Source: RGIG3077 sp045541475 (GTDB lineage Bacteria > Bacillota > Clostridia > Oscillospirales > Ruminococcaceae). From it: a stretch of DNA of 64,000 nt. Where the stretch lies: NCBI GenBank assembly GCA_045541475.1, contig JAZQJI010000033.1:62001-126000 (forward strand), in the 5' to 3' direction. Of the stretch, positions 49,682 to 59,227 are shown piece by piece (the stretch's first letter is position 1; the number at the start of each line of letters is the position of its first letter). The translations under genes and the position numbers were made by a program. Below the pieces are notes generated by a model. That model worked only from the letters and a program-made list of their open reading frames with translations, had not been told where the DNA came from and searched no databases.

Positions 49682-50827
49682 TTGGCAGATAAAAGAGATT
49701 ATTATGAGGTGCTTGGGCTGAATAAATCGGCAAGCGCTGATGAAATAAAAAAAGCTTACAGAAATCTTGCAAAAAAATATCACCCCGATTTGCACCCCGA
49801 TGACAAAACTGCAACCGAAAAGATGCAGGAAGTCAACGAGGCTTACGAGGTGCTTTCCGATCCTGATAAAAAGTCAAGATACGACCAATTCGGTCACGCA
49901 GGTGTGGACCCTTCATACGGAGCAGGCGCAGGCGGAAGTGGTTTTGGCGGATTTGGCGGAGATGTGAGCGATATTTTTGACAGCATTTTCGGCGGATTTG
50001 GCGGATTTGGCGGCTCAAGAGCTTCCTCGGCAAACGCCCCCAGAAAAGGTCAGGATATACGCACATCGGTAACAATCAGCTTTATGGAAGCGTGCATGGG
50101 CACAAAAAGCGAGCTGCGCGTTAACAGACTTGAACGCTGTGCTGAATGTTCCGGTTCGGGCGCGGCACCCGGCACAACACACCAGACCTGCCCCGAATGT
50201 TCGGGCAGTGGTATGGTAAAAACCGCAACACGCACACCTTTTGGCGTTATTTCGCAATCAAAGCCTTGTACAAGATGTCAGGGCAAGGGTAAAATCATTA
50301 CAACACCCTGTGCTAAATGTAACGGTCAGGGCAGAGTGAGAGTTTCCAAGACAATTACGGTTGATGTGCCCGCAGGTATTGACAACGGTCAGGTTATTGC
50401 TATACGCAACGGCGGCGACAGCGGCATAAACGGCGGACCTAACGGCGATATCAACATCACTGTAAACGTTAAAAGCGATAAATACTTTACCCGTGACGGC
50501 TACAATGTTCTTTGCGAAGTGCCGATTACTTATGCGCAAGCAGTTTTGGGCGATGAAATATCCGTGCCGACTATTACGGGCAATGTAAAATGCACCATTA
50601 ACGAAGGCACACAAAACGGCACTGTTATGCGATTGAGAGGCAAGGGTATAAAACGCCTTAACCGCTCCGATTTCGGCGACCAGCTTATAACCATTAACGT
50701 TGAAGTGCCTAAGAATTTAAGCAAAAAACAGCGCGATTTACTTAAAGAGTTTGACAATTCGTTAAACGAGAAAAACTATGTAAAACGCCGCAGCTTTTTT
50801 GATAAGCTTAAAGATATGCTTGGCTGA
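49682..50827 (+). CDS. dnaJ: Chaperone DnaJ
   Basis: Stimulates the DnaK ATPase and hands over substrates. The J domain carries YHPDLHPDD (HPD motif), then a Gly/Phe-rich stretch (FGGFGGDVSDIF). Four zinc repeats CxxCxGxG start at CAECSGSG, followed by the C-terminal substrate domain. The protein is 381 residues. The start is TTG 49682, fixed by GGAGG 9 bases upstream and by the MADKRDYYEVLGL N-terminus. The in-frame ATG at 49625 falls in the hairpin and adds unrelated residues. Confidence 0.96.
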   Translation: MADKRDYYEVLGLNKSASADEIKKAYRNLAKKYHPDLHPDDKTATEKMQEVNEAYEVLSDPDKKSRYDQFGHAGVDPSYGAGAGGSGFGGFGGDVSDIFDSIFGGFGGFGGSRASSANAPRKGQDIRTSVTISFMEACMGTKSELRVNRLERCAECSGSGAAPGTTHQTCPECSGSGMVKTATRTPFGVISQSKPCTRCQGKGKIITTPCAKCNGQGRVRVSKTITVDVPAGIDNGQVIAIRNGGDSGINGGPNGDINITVNVKSDKYFTRDGYNVLCEVPITYAQAVLGDEISVPTITGNVKCTINEGTQNGTVMRLRGKGIKRLNRSDFGDQLITINVEVPKNLSKKQRDLLKEFDNSLNEKNYVKRRSFFDKLKDMLG

Positions 50828-50872
50828 CTGCAAAGCTTTAAAAGAGCGATTTTTGGATAAAATCATAAAAAT

Positions 50873-50911
50873 AAAAATCCTTACAGTGCTAATGCGCATT
50901 GTAAGGATTTT
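50873..50911. terminator. Bidirectional terminator between dnaJ and acpP
   Basis: AAAAATCCTTACAGTGC (50873-50889) pairs with GCATTGTAAGGATTTTT (about 50896-50911, with G-U pairs) and carries T and A runs on both sides. It ends the heat-shock operon on the plus strand and acpP on the minus strand. Confidence 0.85.
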
Positions 50912-50953
50912 TTGTTTTGAGTTATTGATAAAACAGTGTTTGCAAAAGATATC

Positions 50954-51181
50954 TTACTGGATATCTTCAATGTATTTTACTATATCAGAAATAGTCTTTA
51001 TGCCTTCAACAGCTTCATCGGGAATTTCAACGTCAAATTCTTCCTGAATGGAAAGAATAAGATCGATAGCGTCGATAGAATCAGCGCCAAGATCTTCAAC
51101 AATGCTGGAATCCATCTCGATTGTGTTTTCGTCAACGCCGAGTTGATCTGCAATAATAGCCTTTACCTTATCAAATATCAT
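50954..51181 (-). CDS. acpP: Acyl carrier protein
   Basis: A 75-residue acidic four-helix protein that carries fatty-acyl chains on a phosphopantetheine arm. The attachment Ser is in DLGADSIDAIDL, near residue 36, the canonical position apart from Ile replacing the common Leu. It has a strong GGAGGT site and its own promoter. It is convergent with dnaJ. No fatty-acid synthesis genes are adjacent, which is common for acpP in this group. Confidence 0.95.
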   Translation of the reverse strand: MIFDKVKAIIADQLGVDENTIEMDSSIVEDLGADSIDAIDLILSIQEEFDVEIPDEAVEGIKTISDIVKYIEDIQ

Positions 51182-51222
51182 TATAATACCTCCGTAAAAA
51201 ATCTATTTGTTATTTAGTATAT

Positions 51223-51251
51223 AGTATATATCCATTGAGCCAAAAGGTCAA
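51223..51251 (-). promoter_or_regulatory. Promoter of acpP
   Basis: Minus-strand TTGACC (51246-51251), 17-bp spacer, TATACT (51223-51228), 42 bp upstream of the acpP start. The rest of the gap up to 51479 is AT-rich and shows no other clear signal. Confidence 0.75.
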
Positions 51252-51479
51252 TATCTTTTTGCAAAATTGTTTATTGTTATTTTGCCGAAATTTACCTTTT
51301 ATTTTCTTCAATTTTTGTCATTGGTGCATTTTAATGCTAATAATTGCCAAAAATAATATAATTTTTAAAATTGTAATTGTATTTTTTATTTGTTTGTGTT
51401 ATATTTATTCTTGATGGAATTGCAAAGCAATCCGATTTTACAATTTTTGCACAAAACTTTTGGAAAGGAAATGCTTTTT

Positions 51480-53132
51480 ATGAATATGCTTTTAAAAAAA
51501 TCAGCTGCTGTTTTGCTTTGTGCTGCACTTTGTGCAAATGCGGCTGCATGCGGCAAAAATGATGAAGCTTCATCGCAAAGCAGCAATGACAGCACCGCAA
51601 AATATGATGATGCAAGCTATATCAGCGGATTGAATGAAAACAAAAGAACTGAATTTAACACTTCACTGGATTTATCCGAGGTTGAGTTTACTTCTTCAGA
51701 TTTAAGCTTGCCCGAACAATTTTTTGAAGCTGAAATTGACGCCGAATACACGGGCAACGTTAAGGTTTCAACTCCTCTTATACCCGGATTTACAGGCGAT
51801 GCTTATCTTGAAGGGCTTAATACCGAAGGCGATGAAATCATCTTTACTGTTAACATTGAAGAAAGCGGCACTTACGATTTGTGCTTTAACACGGGCAGAT
51901 ATTCCACAGGCAACAGCGAAAACTATGTAAATGTTGACGGTGTAATGCAGGGAACAGTTGTAACCATTGCAGGTGAACAATTTTATGAATCCACACTTTC
52001 GCAAGTTTATCTTGAAGCGGGCGAGCGTAAGATATCGATGACTCCGCTTAACGGATACATCTGGGTTGATAATTTAACCGTAAGACCTGCACAAACATTC
52101 CTTAACGCTGAGCATTACAATGTAACCGCTGAGCTTTCTAACGAAAACGCAACGCAGGAAACGAAAAATCTTTACAAATTCCTTTGCGATGTATACGGTA
52201 AGTATACAATTTCAGGGCAGTACTGTGATGACGGCTACAACGGCGCTACAATGGGCGAAATTTTCGAAAAAACAGGCAAATATCCTGCACTGCTTGGCAT
52301 GGACCTTATGGAATATACACCCTCAAGAGTGGAAAAAAGCGGTTCTGATACGGGCAATAATGCAATTGAAAATGCAATGGATTGGTGGATTTGCCGCGGC
52401 GGCATGGTAACTTTAAGCTGGCATTGGAATGCGCCTACACCTTATCTTTTAAACAACAACGAACACCCCTGGTATGAAGGCTTTTACGCTGACGCTACAA
52501 CGATTGATCTTGATAAAATAATGAATGGCGAAGATGAAGAAGGCTATCAGCTTTTGCTTGATGACATTGCCGCAATTGCTGTTCAACTGCAAAGACTTGA
52601 AGACGCAGGTGTGCCTGTTTTGTGGAGACCCTTGCACGAAGCAGGCGGCAACGAAACTTCACAGCCTTGGTTCTGGTGGGGCGATTGCGAACCTGAAAGC
52701 TACATTGCATTGTGGAATTTGCTTTATGAGCAGTTGACAGAGGTTCACGGACTGGATAATCTTATCTGGGTATGGAACGGTCAGCGTGCAAGCTACTACC
52801 CCGGTGATGATACTGTTGATGTTATTGGCTGGGATATTTACGCTCCGGAACATTCGTATTCATCACAATCGGCTACGTTTATTGAATCTGTTGGATATAC
52901 CGACGAAACAAAGATTATTGCGCTTACAGAAAACGGCGTTTTGGTTGACCCTGAGCTTGCCTTCCGTGACAATGCAAGATGGTCATGGTTCTGCACATGG
53001 GAATCCTTCATGACGCAGTTCGGGGTGGGCATTGAAGCTAATACTGAGTTTTACATGTGGGAAAAAGTATTCCAGCACGAAAATGTAATTTCGCTTGACG
53101 AATTGCCCGATATTGCAAATTACGGCGGTTAA
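51480..53132 (+). CDS. GH26 beta-mannanase lipoprotein with CBM35-like domain
   Basis: A 550-residue secreted lipoprotein. The signal peptide ends in a lipobox with Cys at residue 24 (CANAAAC). A Ser/Asp-rich linker follows, then a CBM35-like beta-sandwich at about 70-205 (FEAEIDAEYTG, then DAYLEGLN and YVNVDGV), then the GH26 domain. The acid/base Glu lies in LWRPLHEAGG and the nucleophile Glu in IIALTENGV. It should cut mannans at the cell surface and has no dockerin. ATG 51480 follows GGAAAGGAA; the longer frame from 51390 is not preceded by a site. The last 4 bp overlap the convergent gene. Confidence 0.92.
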   Translation: MNMLLKKSAAVLLCAALCANAAACGKNDEASSQSSNDSTAKYDDASYISGLNENKRTEFNTSLDLSEVEFTSSDLSLPEQFFEAEIDAEYTGNVKVSTPLIPGFTGDAYLEGLNTEGDEIIFTVNIEESGTYDLCFNTGRYSTGNSENYVNVDGVMQGTVVTIAGEQFYESTLSQVYLEAGERKISMTPLNGYIWVDNLTVRPAQTFLNAEHYNVTAELSNENATQETKNLYKFLCDVYGKYTISGQYCDDGYNGATMGEIFEKTGKYPALLGMDLMEYTPSRVEKSGSDTGNNAIENAMDWWICRGGMVTLSWHWNAPTPYLLNNNEHPWYEGFYADATTIDLDKIMNGEDEEGYQLLLDDIAAIAVQLQRLEDAGVPVLWRPLHEAGGNETSQPWFWWGDCEPESYIALWNLLYEQLTEVHGLDNLIWVWNGQRASYYPGDDTVDVIGWDIYAPEHSYSSQSATFIESVGYTDETKIIALTENGVLVDPELAFRDNARWSWFCTWESFMTQFGVGIEANTEFYMWEKVFQHENVISLDELPDIANYGG

Positions 53133-53857
53133 TCAAGATAATCATAATCATGTGCACAACACCTTGCAAACACGGCAAAACGCATTAAAATATCAGGCAA
53201 TTTAAAAATTAATAAAGCTTCGGGCAGACTGCTTAAAAACAATTTCAGCAGTTTGCCCCTTTTGTTTTGCATTAAATAATATGAACGCATAACAGCGTTA
53301 AAAAAACGCTCGCCGTTGACTATGAGATACGGAAAAGTGAACATACCTGAAAGCAGATATATATACATAAGGTAAAGGCACAAGGCGGCACCAAGCGTAA
53401 GCATTGCTACGGCAAATTGTGAGCTTTGAGCGTTGTACACCGTAACGATGTTGCGAAAAAACGCAAAGGATATATAAAATATCAGCAGAAAGGGGATTTT
53501 TACAAGCGTGAGTACAATGCGCAGCAAGCAAAGCCTTGCAAAGATTGCAATGCGTCTGGGTTTTGCACCCATATTGCAGCAGTAGACCGCTGTAACGTTG
53601 GCAAAACAAAAGGTAAGTACAAGGAATTTGATAGCAGATAGCGCAAAATACATCAGCAAGATATCAACATTTGCGGTGACAAAAAGCTGATAAGGACTGC
53701 TTATATAATTGTTGTAAAGCAAAAAATCTGCCAAAGTCAATTCGGCGCACAAAAAAAACAGCCCTGCAAGCACATAGGCTACAAGGCTGATTATCGCCTT
53801 ATAGCGTATGTGTGAAAGCTGTTGTGATGATTGTTTTATCAAGTCTGCAAACGTCAT
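53129..53857 (-). CDS. Uncharacterised multi-pass membrane protein
   Basis: A 242-residue protein with five or six hydrophobic segments (about 22-42, 63-90, 105-130, 145-170) and a C-terminal part with YLIVNGERFFNAVMRSYYLMQNKRGKLL. That stretch resembles the motif of DUF975-like integral membrane proteins without matching it closely. It has an unusually Cys- and Leu-rich make-up. It ends inside the GH26 stop codon region and lies 25 bp after the histidine phosphatase on the same strand. I assign no function. Confidence 0.7.
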   Translation of the reverse strand: MTFADLIKQSSQQLSHIRYKAIISLVAYVLAGLFFLCAELTLADFLLYNNYISSPYQLFVTANVDILLMYFALSAIKFLVLTFCFANVTAVYCCNMGAKPRRIAIFARLCLLRIVLTLVKIPFLLIFYISFAFFRNIVTVYNAQSSQFAVAMLTLGAALCLYLMYIYLLSGMFTFPYLIVNGERFFNAVMRSYYLMQNKRGKLLKLFLSSLPEALLIFKLPDILMRFAVFARCCAHDYDYLD

Positions 53858-53882
53858 TAAAATCCCCTTAAAGAGCGTGTGT

Positions 53883-54503
53883 TCAGTCCTTTAAGTACGG
53901 TGCTTTGCCCAAGATTTCAAACGCCTGCGCCTGATGCCAAAGCTGTGTTGTAAGCATTATATCAAAGCCTTCACCGCTTTCGCAGGTATACTCGGACGGC
54001 GGATTTTTTGGCAAACCAAAGCACGCCATTAGATTTGCAATTACGCCGCCGTGGCTGACAAGCGCACAATGATAATATCCCTTTTCGGTCATTTCAATAA
54101 ACAAATCCCTTATGCCTGCGTAGGTGCGTTCGATAAGCTGCGCAACACTTTCACCCTTGGGTGGCGCATTGTTCATGCCGCCTTTAAGCCACTGCTTGAA
54201 CTCATCTAAATCGACAAGTTCATCAACGCTTTTGCCGTCAAATTCGCCAAAATTAAGTTCTTTAAAAGCTTCAACGGTTTTTATTTCGTTATCGGGAAAT
54301 AAAATTTCGGCAGTTTGTGTGCAGCGCTTTAACGGACTTGAATATACCATATCAACATTGGGATACTCAAACTCGCCCTTTTTTGCATAAAGCTCGGCTT
54401 TACCTTTTTCTGATAATTCAAAATCGGTAACGCCGATGTAAACGCCCTGCTCGCTTGCACTTGTGGCACCGTGTCTTATTACTGTAAGTCTGTAACCTCT
54501 CAT
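53883..54503 (-). CDS. Histidine phosphatase family protein (CobC/GpmB-like)
   Basis: A 206-residue phosphatase of the phosphoglycerate-mutase fold. The catalytic motif VIRHGATSASEQG gives the nucleophile His near residue 9. YSSPLKRCTQTAEILFPD gives the Arg, LNFGEFDGK the acid region, and ALVSHGGVIANLMACFG the second His. Members include alpha-ribazole phosphatase and general phosphatases. No cobalamin genes are near, so no substrate is claimed. ATG 54503 follows CAGGAGGAAA; the longer frame to 54599 includes that site. Confidence 0.88.
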   Translation of the reverse strand: MRGYRLTVIRHGATSASEQGVYIGVTDFELSEKGKAELYAKKGEFEYPNVDMVYSSPLKRCTQTAEILFPDNEIKTVEAFKELNFGEFDGKSVDELVDLDEFKQWLKGGMNNAPPKGESVAQLIERTYAGIRDLFIEMTEKGYYHCALVSHGGVIANLMACFGLPKNPPSEYTCESGEGFDIMLTTQLWHQAQAFEILGKAPYLKD

Positions 54504-54644
54504 ATTATTTTCCTCCTGGTATTGTGCGCATAAATTGGCACTAATATTCAAAAATAATTTTAGCTTTTGTTTATTTATTTGGTTTTGTGTACTCTGCACA
54601 AATTTGATTTAAAAATTTCATCAGCTATAATTTCGCAAATTCTC

Positions 54645-54673
54645 TTTACAAATTATACTATTTGTTATATAAT
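54645..54673 (+). promoter_or_regulatory. Promoter of the XRE regulator gene
   Basis: TTTACA (54645-54650) and TATAAT (54668-54673) with 17-bp spacing, about 95 bp before the start at 54771. Confidence 0.6.
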
Positions 54674-54770
54674 TGTGAATGTGACTCCCCTTGATACAAC
54701 CGCCGCGTTTTGATGAAAAGCGGCTATAATATATTTTTGATATACACAAACGAAAGGTAATTTATATAAC

Positions 54771-55457
54771 ATGAACGCTGATTTTTCTCGAATAATTACC
54801 CTTTTGCGTAAAGAACGCAAAATTAGCCAGAAAAAAGCCGCCGCAGATTTGGGCGTTAGCCAGGCTTTACTTTCTCACTACGAAAAAGGCATACGCGAGT
54901 GCGGACTTGAATTTTTAGTAAAAATTGCTGATTATTACGATGTTTCAGTCGATTATCTGTTGGGTCGTTCTCCCGAACCTAAGGGCAGAACCTTTACTGT
55001 TGAGGATATACCCGATACAAATGCAATTAAGGACAAGCTTACACCCGATGCGGCTGTGGCAATATTCAGCAAAAAAATCGTTGTAAACTCGGTTAATATG
55101 CTTTATGCAATGATAATAAAATCGGGCAGTAAAAAGCTTTTAAAAAGCATAACAAATATGCTTAACATGACTATATACAAAGCTTTTAGAACAATGTGTG
55201 ATGCAAACGCATCTAACGATAAAAATATGTTTGCAATTGACGAGTCTTGCTATCATCAAAGTGCGGACGCTGTGTTTAAAGTTAGTGAAAGTATGTGCGT
55301 AACACAGGCAAACTCAATGGGCAAAAATGCCGATATTGATGCATTTGCTTTTAGCCACGAAGCGCTTGAGAACGAATATTCAGCTTATGCATCGTCAATG
55401 CTCAATCTTATAAAAAACAGCGAGGCATCTATAAGAGAACTTGATTTAGACGAGTGA
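54771..55457 (+). CDS. XRE-family regulator with helical C-terminal domain
   Basis: A 228-residue protein with an N-terminal HTH_3 domain (LLRKERKISQKKAAADLGVSQALLSHYEKGIRECG) and a C-terminal all-helical region of about 140 residues that I cannot place. The recognition helix is SQALLSHYEKG. It sits directly upstream of the Rnf cluster on the same strand, 77 bp away. It could control that cluster, though the gap and unrelated families make this only a guess. Confidence 0.88.
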   Translation: MNADFSRIITLLRKERKISQKKAAADLGVSQALLSHYEKGIRECGLEFLVKIADYYDVSVDYLLGRSPEPKGRTFTVEDIPDTNAIKDKLTPDAAVAIFSKKIVVNSVNMLYAMIIKSGSKKLLKSITNMLNMTIYKAFRTMCDANASNDKNMFAIDESCYHQSADAVFKVSESMCVTQANSMGKNADIDAFAFSHEALENEYSAYASSMLNLIKNSEASIRELDLDE

Positions 55458-55534
55458 TACCGCAAAATTTATTGTAGCATATTTTTTAAAAAAAGAAAAG
55501 ACCTTGAATTACATTATTTTTGATATATATACAC

Positions 55535-55918
55535 ATGAAAAACCTAAAACCCGTATTAAAGCGTGATATTATTATAATTTTTGCCGTTGTTATACTTTCG
55601 ATAATTGCGTTGTGCTTGATGAAAAACAATTATAGCGGAGAAAAATATGCCCAAATACGCATTGACGGGAAAACTGTAAAAACGGTTCTGCTTTCATCAG
55701 ATAAATCTTACTGCTTTACGGTTGATGAGCTTGACGGGGTTGAATTTGAGGTTGAAAACGGAAAAATCAGAGTAAAATCAAGCGATTGCAAGGATAAAAT
55801 CTGCGTGAACACAAAGTTTATTGAAAATATAAACGAAACTGTAATATGCCTGCCTAAAAAAATGTATATTGTAATAACGGGCGAAGGCAATGCGGATTTT
55901 GATGCGGTTGTTGGATGA
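55535..55918 (+). CDS. NusG domain II-containing protein
   Basis: A 127-residue protein with an N-terminal signal anchor (about residues 10-29) and an exported NusG_II-like beta domain. The Cys-containing core SDCKDKICVNTKFIENINETVICLP is the family signature. Proteins of this type occur next to Gx-family and Rnf genes in many Clostridia; their function is unknown. ATG 55535 was chosen over the TTG at 55520. The ribosome site is weak. It overlaps the next gene by 4 bp (ATGA). Confidence 0.85.
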   Translation: MKNLKPVLKRDIIIIFAVVILSIIALCLMKNNYSGEKYAQIRIDGKTVKTVLLSSDKSYCFTVDELDGVEFEVENGKIRVKSSDCKDKICVNTKFIENINETVICLPKKMYIVITGEGNADFDAVVG

Positions 55919-56439
55919 GATTTTTTATGAAAAAGACTGAATATATAACGAAAATGGGCGTAATGCTTGCAATGCTGTGCGCACTTTCGTTTATGGAAAG
56001 TAAAATCTGCGCTGCTTTCCCCTACGGGATAAGAATTGGGTTGGCTAATGTTGTTATTATGCTTTGCCTTTTCAGCGTAAATTTTAAAAGTGCATTTACT
56101 TTAAGTGTTTTAAAATCGGCTTTTGTGCTTGCCACAAGGGGCGTTACTGCTTTTTTTATGTCGCTTTCGGGCGGCGTTTTATCTATATTAGCTGTTTTTA
56201 TGCTTTTTAAAATCAAAAAACCAAGCATTATGCTTTGCAGTGTTGGCGGTGCAATTGTGCACAATTTGGCACAGCTTTGCGTGTGCTGTTTAATTTTAAA
56301 AAGCATTTATGCATTTTTTTATGCGCCCGTGCTGATTATTGCGGGTGTAGTTGCAGGCACGCTAACGGGTGGCTGCATTTGTGCTTTAAAAAAAACGATA
56401 AAACAGCATAATAAGTTAACAACAAACCAGAGAGGATAA
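55915..56439 (+). CDS. Gx-family / heptaprenyl diphosphate synthase component I-like membrane protein
   Basis: A 174-residue membrane protein with about five helices. The Hpre_diP_synt_I pattern is clear: MLAMLCALSFMESKI, GIRIGLANVVIMLCLF, then a Gly/Ala-rich VGGAIVHNLAQLC. Despite the old name these proteins look like substrate-binding components of transporters rather than prenyl synthases. It starts with ATGA overlap on the NusG_II gene (an ATG at 55927 is possible) and lies 7 bp before rnfC, which ties it to the Rnf cluster. Confidence 0.85.
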   Translation: MRFFMKKTEYITKMGVMLAMLCALSFMESKICAAFPYGIRIGLANVVIMLCLFSVNFKSAFTLSVLKSAFVLATRGVTAFFMSLSGGVLSILAVFMLFKIKKPSIMLCSVGGAIVHNLAQLCVCCLILKSIYAFFYAPVLIIAGVVAGTLTGGCICALKKTIKQHNKLTTNQRG

Positions 56440-56446
56440 ATATACA

Positions 56447-57727
56447 ATGGCAAAGAAGCTCGGTTCGGTTTTGGTGCCGCATTTAAAAGGCACTCAGCTG
56501 TGCGAAACTATACAGGCGCAGGTGCCTAAAAAAGTTGTTCTGCCAATGTGCATGAGCATGGGCGCACACGCTGAGCCAATGGTGAACATTGGTGATATGG
56601 TAAAAGCCGGACAGATTATTGCGCAGAGCACAGGATTTTTTGCACTGCCCATACACGCAAGCGTTAGCGGAAAAGTAACTGCTTTTGGCACAATGCAGCT
56701 TAGCGACGGTAAAATGTGCAAAACTGTTGAGATTGAATCTGACGAAAATCAAGAACTGTACGAGGGTATAAAACCGCCGCAGATTAATAACAAGGAAGAG
56801 TTCATCAATGCGATTAAGGAATCGGGTATTTGCGGACTTGGCGGCGCCGGATTTCCTGCATACGTTAAACTTGCAACTGATAAAGAATTAAACACGCTGA
56901 TTATAAATGCGGCTGAGTGTGAGCCTTACATTACATCGGACTGCAGAGAGATTTTGGAAAACCCTGATGATGTTATATCGGGGATTTTGCTTATTTTAAA
57001 GTGGATAAATATCCCTAAAGCATACATTGCAATTGAAGGCAACAAGCCCGAGGCTATTGAAATACTGACCGAAAAAACGAGAGATATTGACAATATTGAG
57101 GTTTTTGTACTACCTTCAGAATATCCGCAGGGAGCAGAAAAGGTTATAATATATTCTGTTACAAAGCGTGTTGTTGAGTTTGGAAAATTTCCCGCTGATT
57201 TTGGCGTTGCAGTTATGAATGTTTCGACAGTATCTGCAATAAACAGATATTGCCAAAGCGGCATACCCATGATAAAACGAAGAGTTACCGTTGAGGGCGA
57301 CTGCGTGAAAAATCCGTGTAATATTGAATGTTGCATCGGTACAAGCGCAAAAGAGCTTTTTGAGGTGGCAAACACCAATTTTTCCAAAGCAAAGAGAATA
57401 GTTTTTGGCGGTTTAATGATGGGCAGTTGCAAAATTAATGCCGACACACCAATAGTTAAAACAACTAACGCTATACTTGCACTTTCGGCAATGCCACACA
57501 AAACGCAGACAAACTGCATACGCTGTTCGCGCTGTATTAACGCCTGCCCGCTTGGGCTAATGCCTACACAAATTGAAAAAGCCTACAAGGCAAAGGATAT
57601 ATCTTCGCTTATAAAGCTTAACGTTGCCTTGTGCATGAACTGCGCAAGCTGCTCTTACGTATGTCCTGCCAACCGTGACCTTGCACAGACAAATCAGCTT
57701 GCCAAAGCACTTTTGCCTAAGGGTTAA
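56447..57727 (+). CDS. rnfC: Rnf complex subunit RnfC
   Basis: Peripheral NADH-side subunit of the ion-pumping ferredoxin:NAD+ oxidoreductase. The 426-residue protein has the nucleotide/FMN region GICGLGGAGFPAYVKLA and INAAECEPYITSDCR, then two 4Fe-4S sites, CIRCSRCINACP and CMNCASCSYVCP, near its C-terminus. The N-terminal biotinyl-like fold (PIHASVSGKVTAFG) is present. It is first in the order rnfCDGEAB. The ribosome site AGAGAGG is good. Confidence 0.96.
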   Translation: MAKKLGSVLVPHLKGTQLCETIQAQVPKKVVLPMCMSMGAHAEPMVNIGDMVKAGQIIAQSTGFFALPIHASVSGKVTAFGTMQLSDGKMCKTVEIESDENQELYEGIKPPQINNKEEFINAIKESGICGLGGAGFPAYVKLATDKELNTLIINAAECEPYITSDCREILENPDDVISGILLILKWINIPKAYIAIEGNKPEAIEILTEKTRDIDNIEVFVLPSEYPQGAEKVIIYSVTKRVVEFGKFPADFGVAVMNVSTVSAINRYCQSGIPMIKRRVTVEGDCVKNPCNIECCIGTSAKELFEVANTNFSKAKRIVFGGLMMGSCKINADTPIVKTTNAILALSAMPHKTQTNCIRCSRCINACPLGLMPTQIEKAYKAKDISSLIKLNVALCMNCASCSYVCPANRDLAQTNQLAKALLPKG

Positions 57728-57777
57728 TCAAAACGATGATTACATACAAAAAATTACTTTAAGGATACATACGGATA

Positions 57778-58719
57778 ATGAATAGATTTACAGTTTTGCC
57801 TTCGCCGCAGATTCGCTCGGCAATGACAACGCAAAAAATCATGGCACTTGTGTGTGCGGCACTTTTGCCCACTGTAATATCGGCAACAGTAATACACGGT
57901 GCAAGAGCTCTGCTTGTTATGCTTTGCTGTGTGGTTTGCTGCGTGATGTTTGAATACATCACAAGGCTGATTTTAAAGCGTGAAAATACAGTTGCTGATC
58001 TTTCTGCAGTTGTAACGGGGCTTTTGCTAAGCTTTAACCTGCCTGCAACAATTCCGCTGTGGGTTTGCAGTGTGGGCGCATTTGTTGCAATTGTTATTGT
58101 AAAACAGCTTTTTGGCGGCTTGGGACAAAATTTTGCCAACCCCGCCCTTGTTGCAAGAATTGTTTTAATGCTCTCGTTTGCACAGTATATGACAGCAAGT
58201 GCGTTTGAATATGACGGCGTTACGCAGGCTACTCCCCTTGTGGCAGAAAGCGGTACTTACAGCAATATACAGCTGTTTTTGGGACAGACTTCGGGCTGTT
58301 TAGGTGAAACCTGCACTTTGTCTTTAGCAATGGGCGCAATTGCACTTGTTTGCCTGAAGGTTATATCACCCGTTATGCCAATAGCTTTTATCGGCACATT
58401 TGCAATCTGCGTTGGCATCAGCGGAAACGATGTGGTTTATCAACTGCTTTCGGGCGGTCTTGTTTTGGGTGCTTGCTTTATGGCAACTGATTACGTTACA
58501 TCTCCGCTGACAAACAAGGGCAAGCTTATAGGCGGTATTTTCTGCGGCATTGTTACTTTTGTTATAAGAACTTATGCAAACTCACCCGAGGGTGTTAGCT
58601 ATGCTATTTTGTTGATGAATATCATTACTCCTTATATTGATGAATTTACCGCACAAAAGGCGTTTGGAGCAAAGAAAAAGGAACGCAAGTCAAAGGAGGT
58701 AATGCATCAGAATGGTTAA
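57778..58719 (+). CDS. rnfD: Rnf complex subunit RnfD
   Basis: A 313-residue integral subunit with about eight to ten helices. It carries a covalent FMN on Thr in the periplasmic-facing TQATPL segment near residue 152, where most relatives read SGATPL. The Thr is kept. It has the Gly-rich GGLGQNFANPALVARI region of NqrB/RnfD. It follows rnfC after 50 bp and overlaps rnfG by 8 bp. Confidence 0.95.
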   Translation: MNRFTVLPSPQIRSAMTTQKIMALVCAALLPTVISATVIHGARALLVMLCCVVCCVMFEYITRLILKRENTVADLSAVVTGLLLSFNLPATIPLWVCSVGAFVAIVIVKQLFGGLGQNFANPALVARIVLMLSFAQYMTASAFEYDGVTQATPLVAESGTYSNIQLFLGQTSGCLGETCTLSLAMGAIALVCLKVISPVMPIAFIGTFAICVGISGNDVVYQLLSGGLVLGACFMATDYVTSPLTNKGKLIGGIFCGIVTFVIRTYANSPEGVSYAILLMNIITPYIDEFTAQKAFGAKKKERKSKEVMHQNG

Positions 58720-59227
58720 GCAGAACCTCATGCCGCCGCTTGTTTTAGCGGCAATATGCGCAATTGTTGCCGTTCTTTTGGCGTTGGCAAATGATATAAC
58801 CGAAGAACGCATTGCAAAGGTGCGTGCAGAAAAAACTCAAAATACGCTTACACAGGCTTTTGGCGATGGTGAATACGCTTTGGTTGATTTTGCAAACGAA
58901 AACGTTGGGCAAACATTTGTAAAATCGGACGGAACGGTGATTTTTGAGATTATATCTTCAGGATATAACAAGGATAGTATTGATTTGCTGATTGGTGTGA
59001 ACGAAAACGGCATTTGCGGTATTGGCGTTGTGTCTTTAAACGAAACAGCGGGTGTTGGCACAATGGTTGGCGAAGCTTCATTTTTGGAACAGTTTTTCGG
59101 TGCTGATGCTGAAAAAATCCAATCAATCGACGCTATTTCAGGCGCTACATATTCTTCAAAAGGTGTAAAAGATGCCTGCGCATTGGCATTATCCGCTTTT
59201 GAAGAATACACGGAGGCGGATTTATGA
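58712..59227 (+). CDS. rnfG: Rnf complex subunit RnfG
   Basis: A 171-residue subunit with one N-terminal membrane helix (residues about 6-24) and an exported FMN-binding domain. The flavinylation motif ISGATYSSKG near residue 148 has the Thr that receives FMN from an ApbE-type transferase. No ApbE gene lies in the window. Both ends overlap the neighbours (8 bp with rnfD, 4 bp with rnfE), so the three are translationally coupled. Confidence 0.95.
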   Translation: MVKQNLMPPLVLAAICAIVAVLLALANDITEERIAKVRAEKTQNTLTQAFGDGEYALVDFANENVGQTFVKSDGTVIFEIISSGYNKDSIDLLIGVNENGICGIGVVSLNETAGVGTMVGEASFLEQFFGADAEKIQSIDAISGATYSSKGVKDACALALSAFEEYTEADL

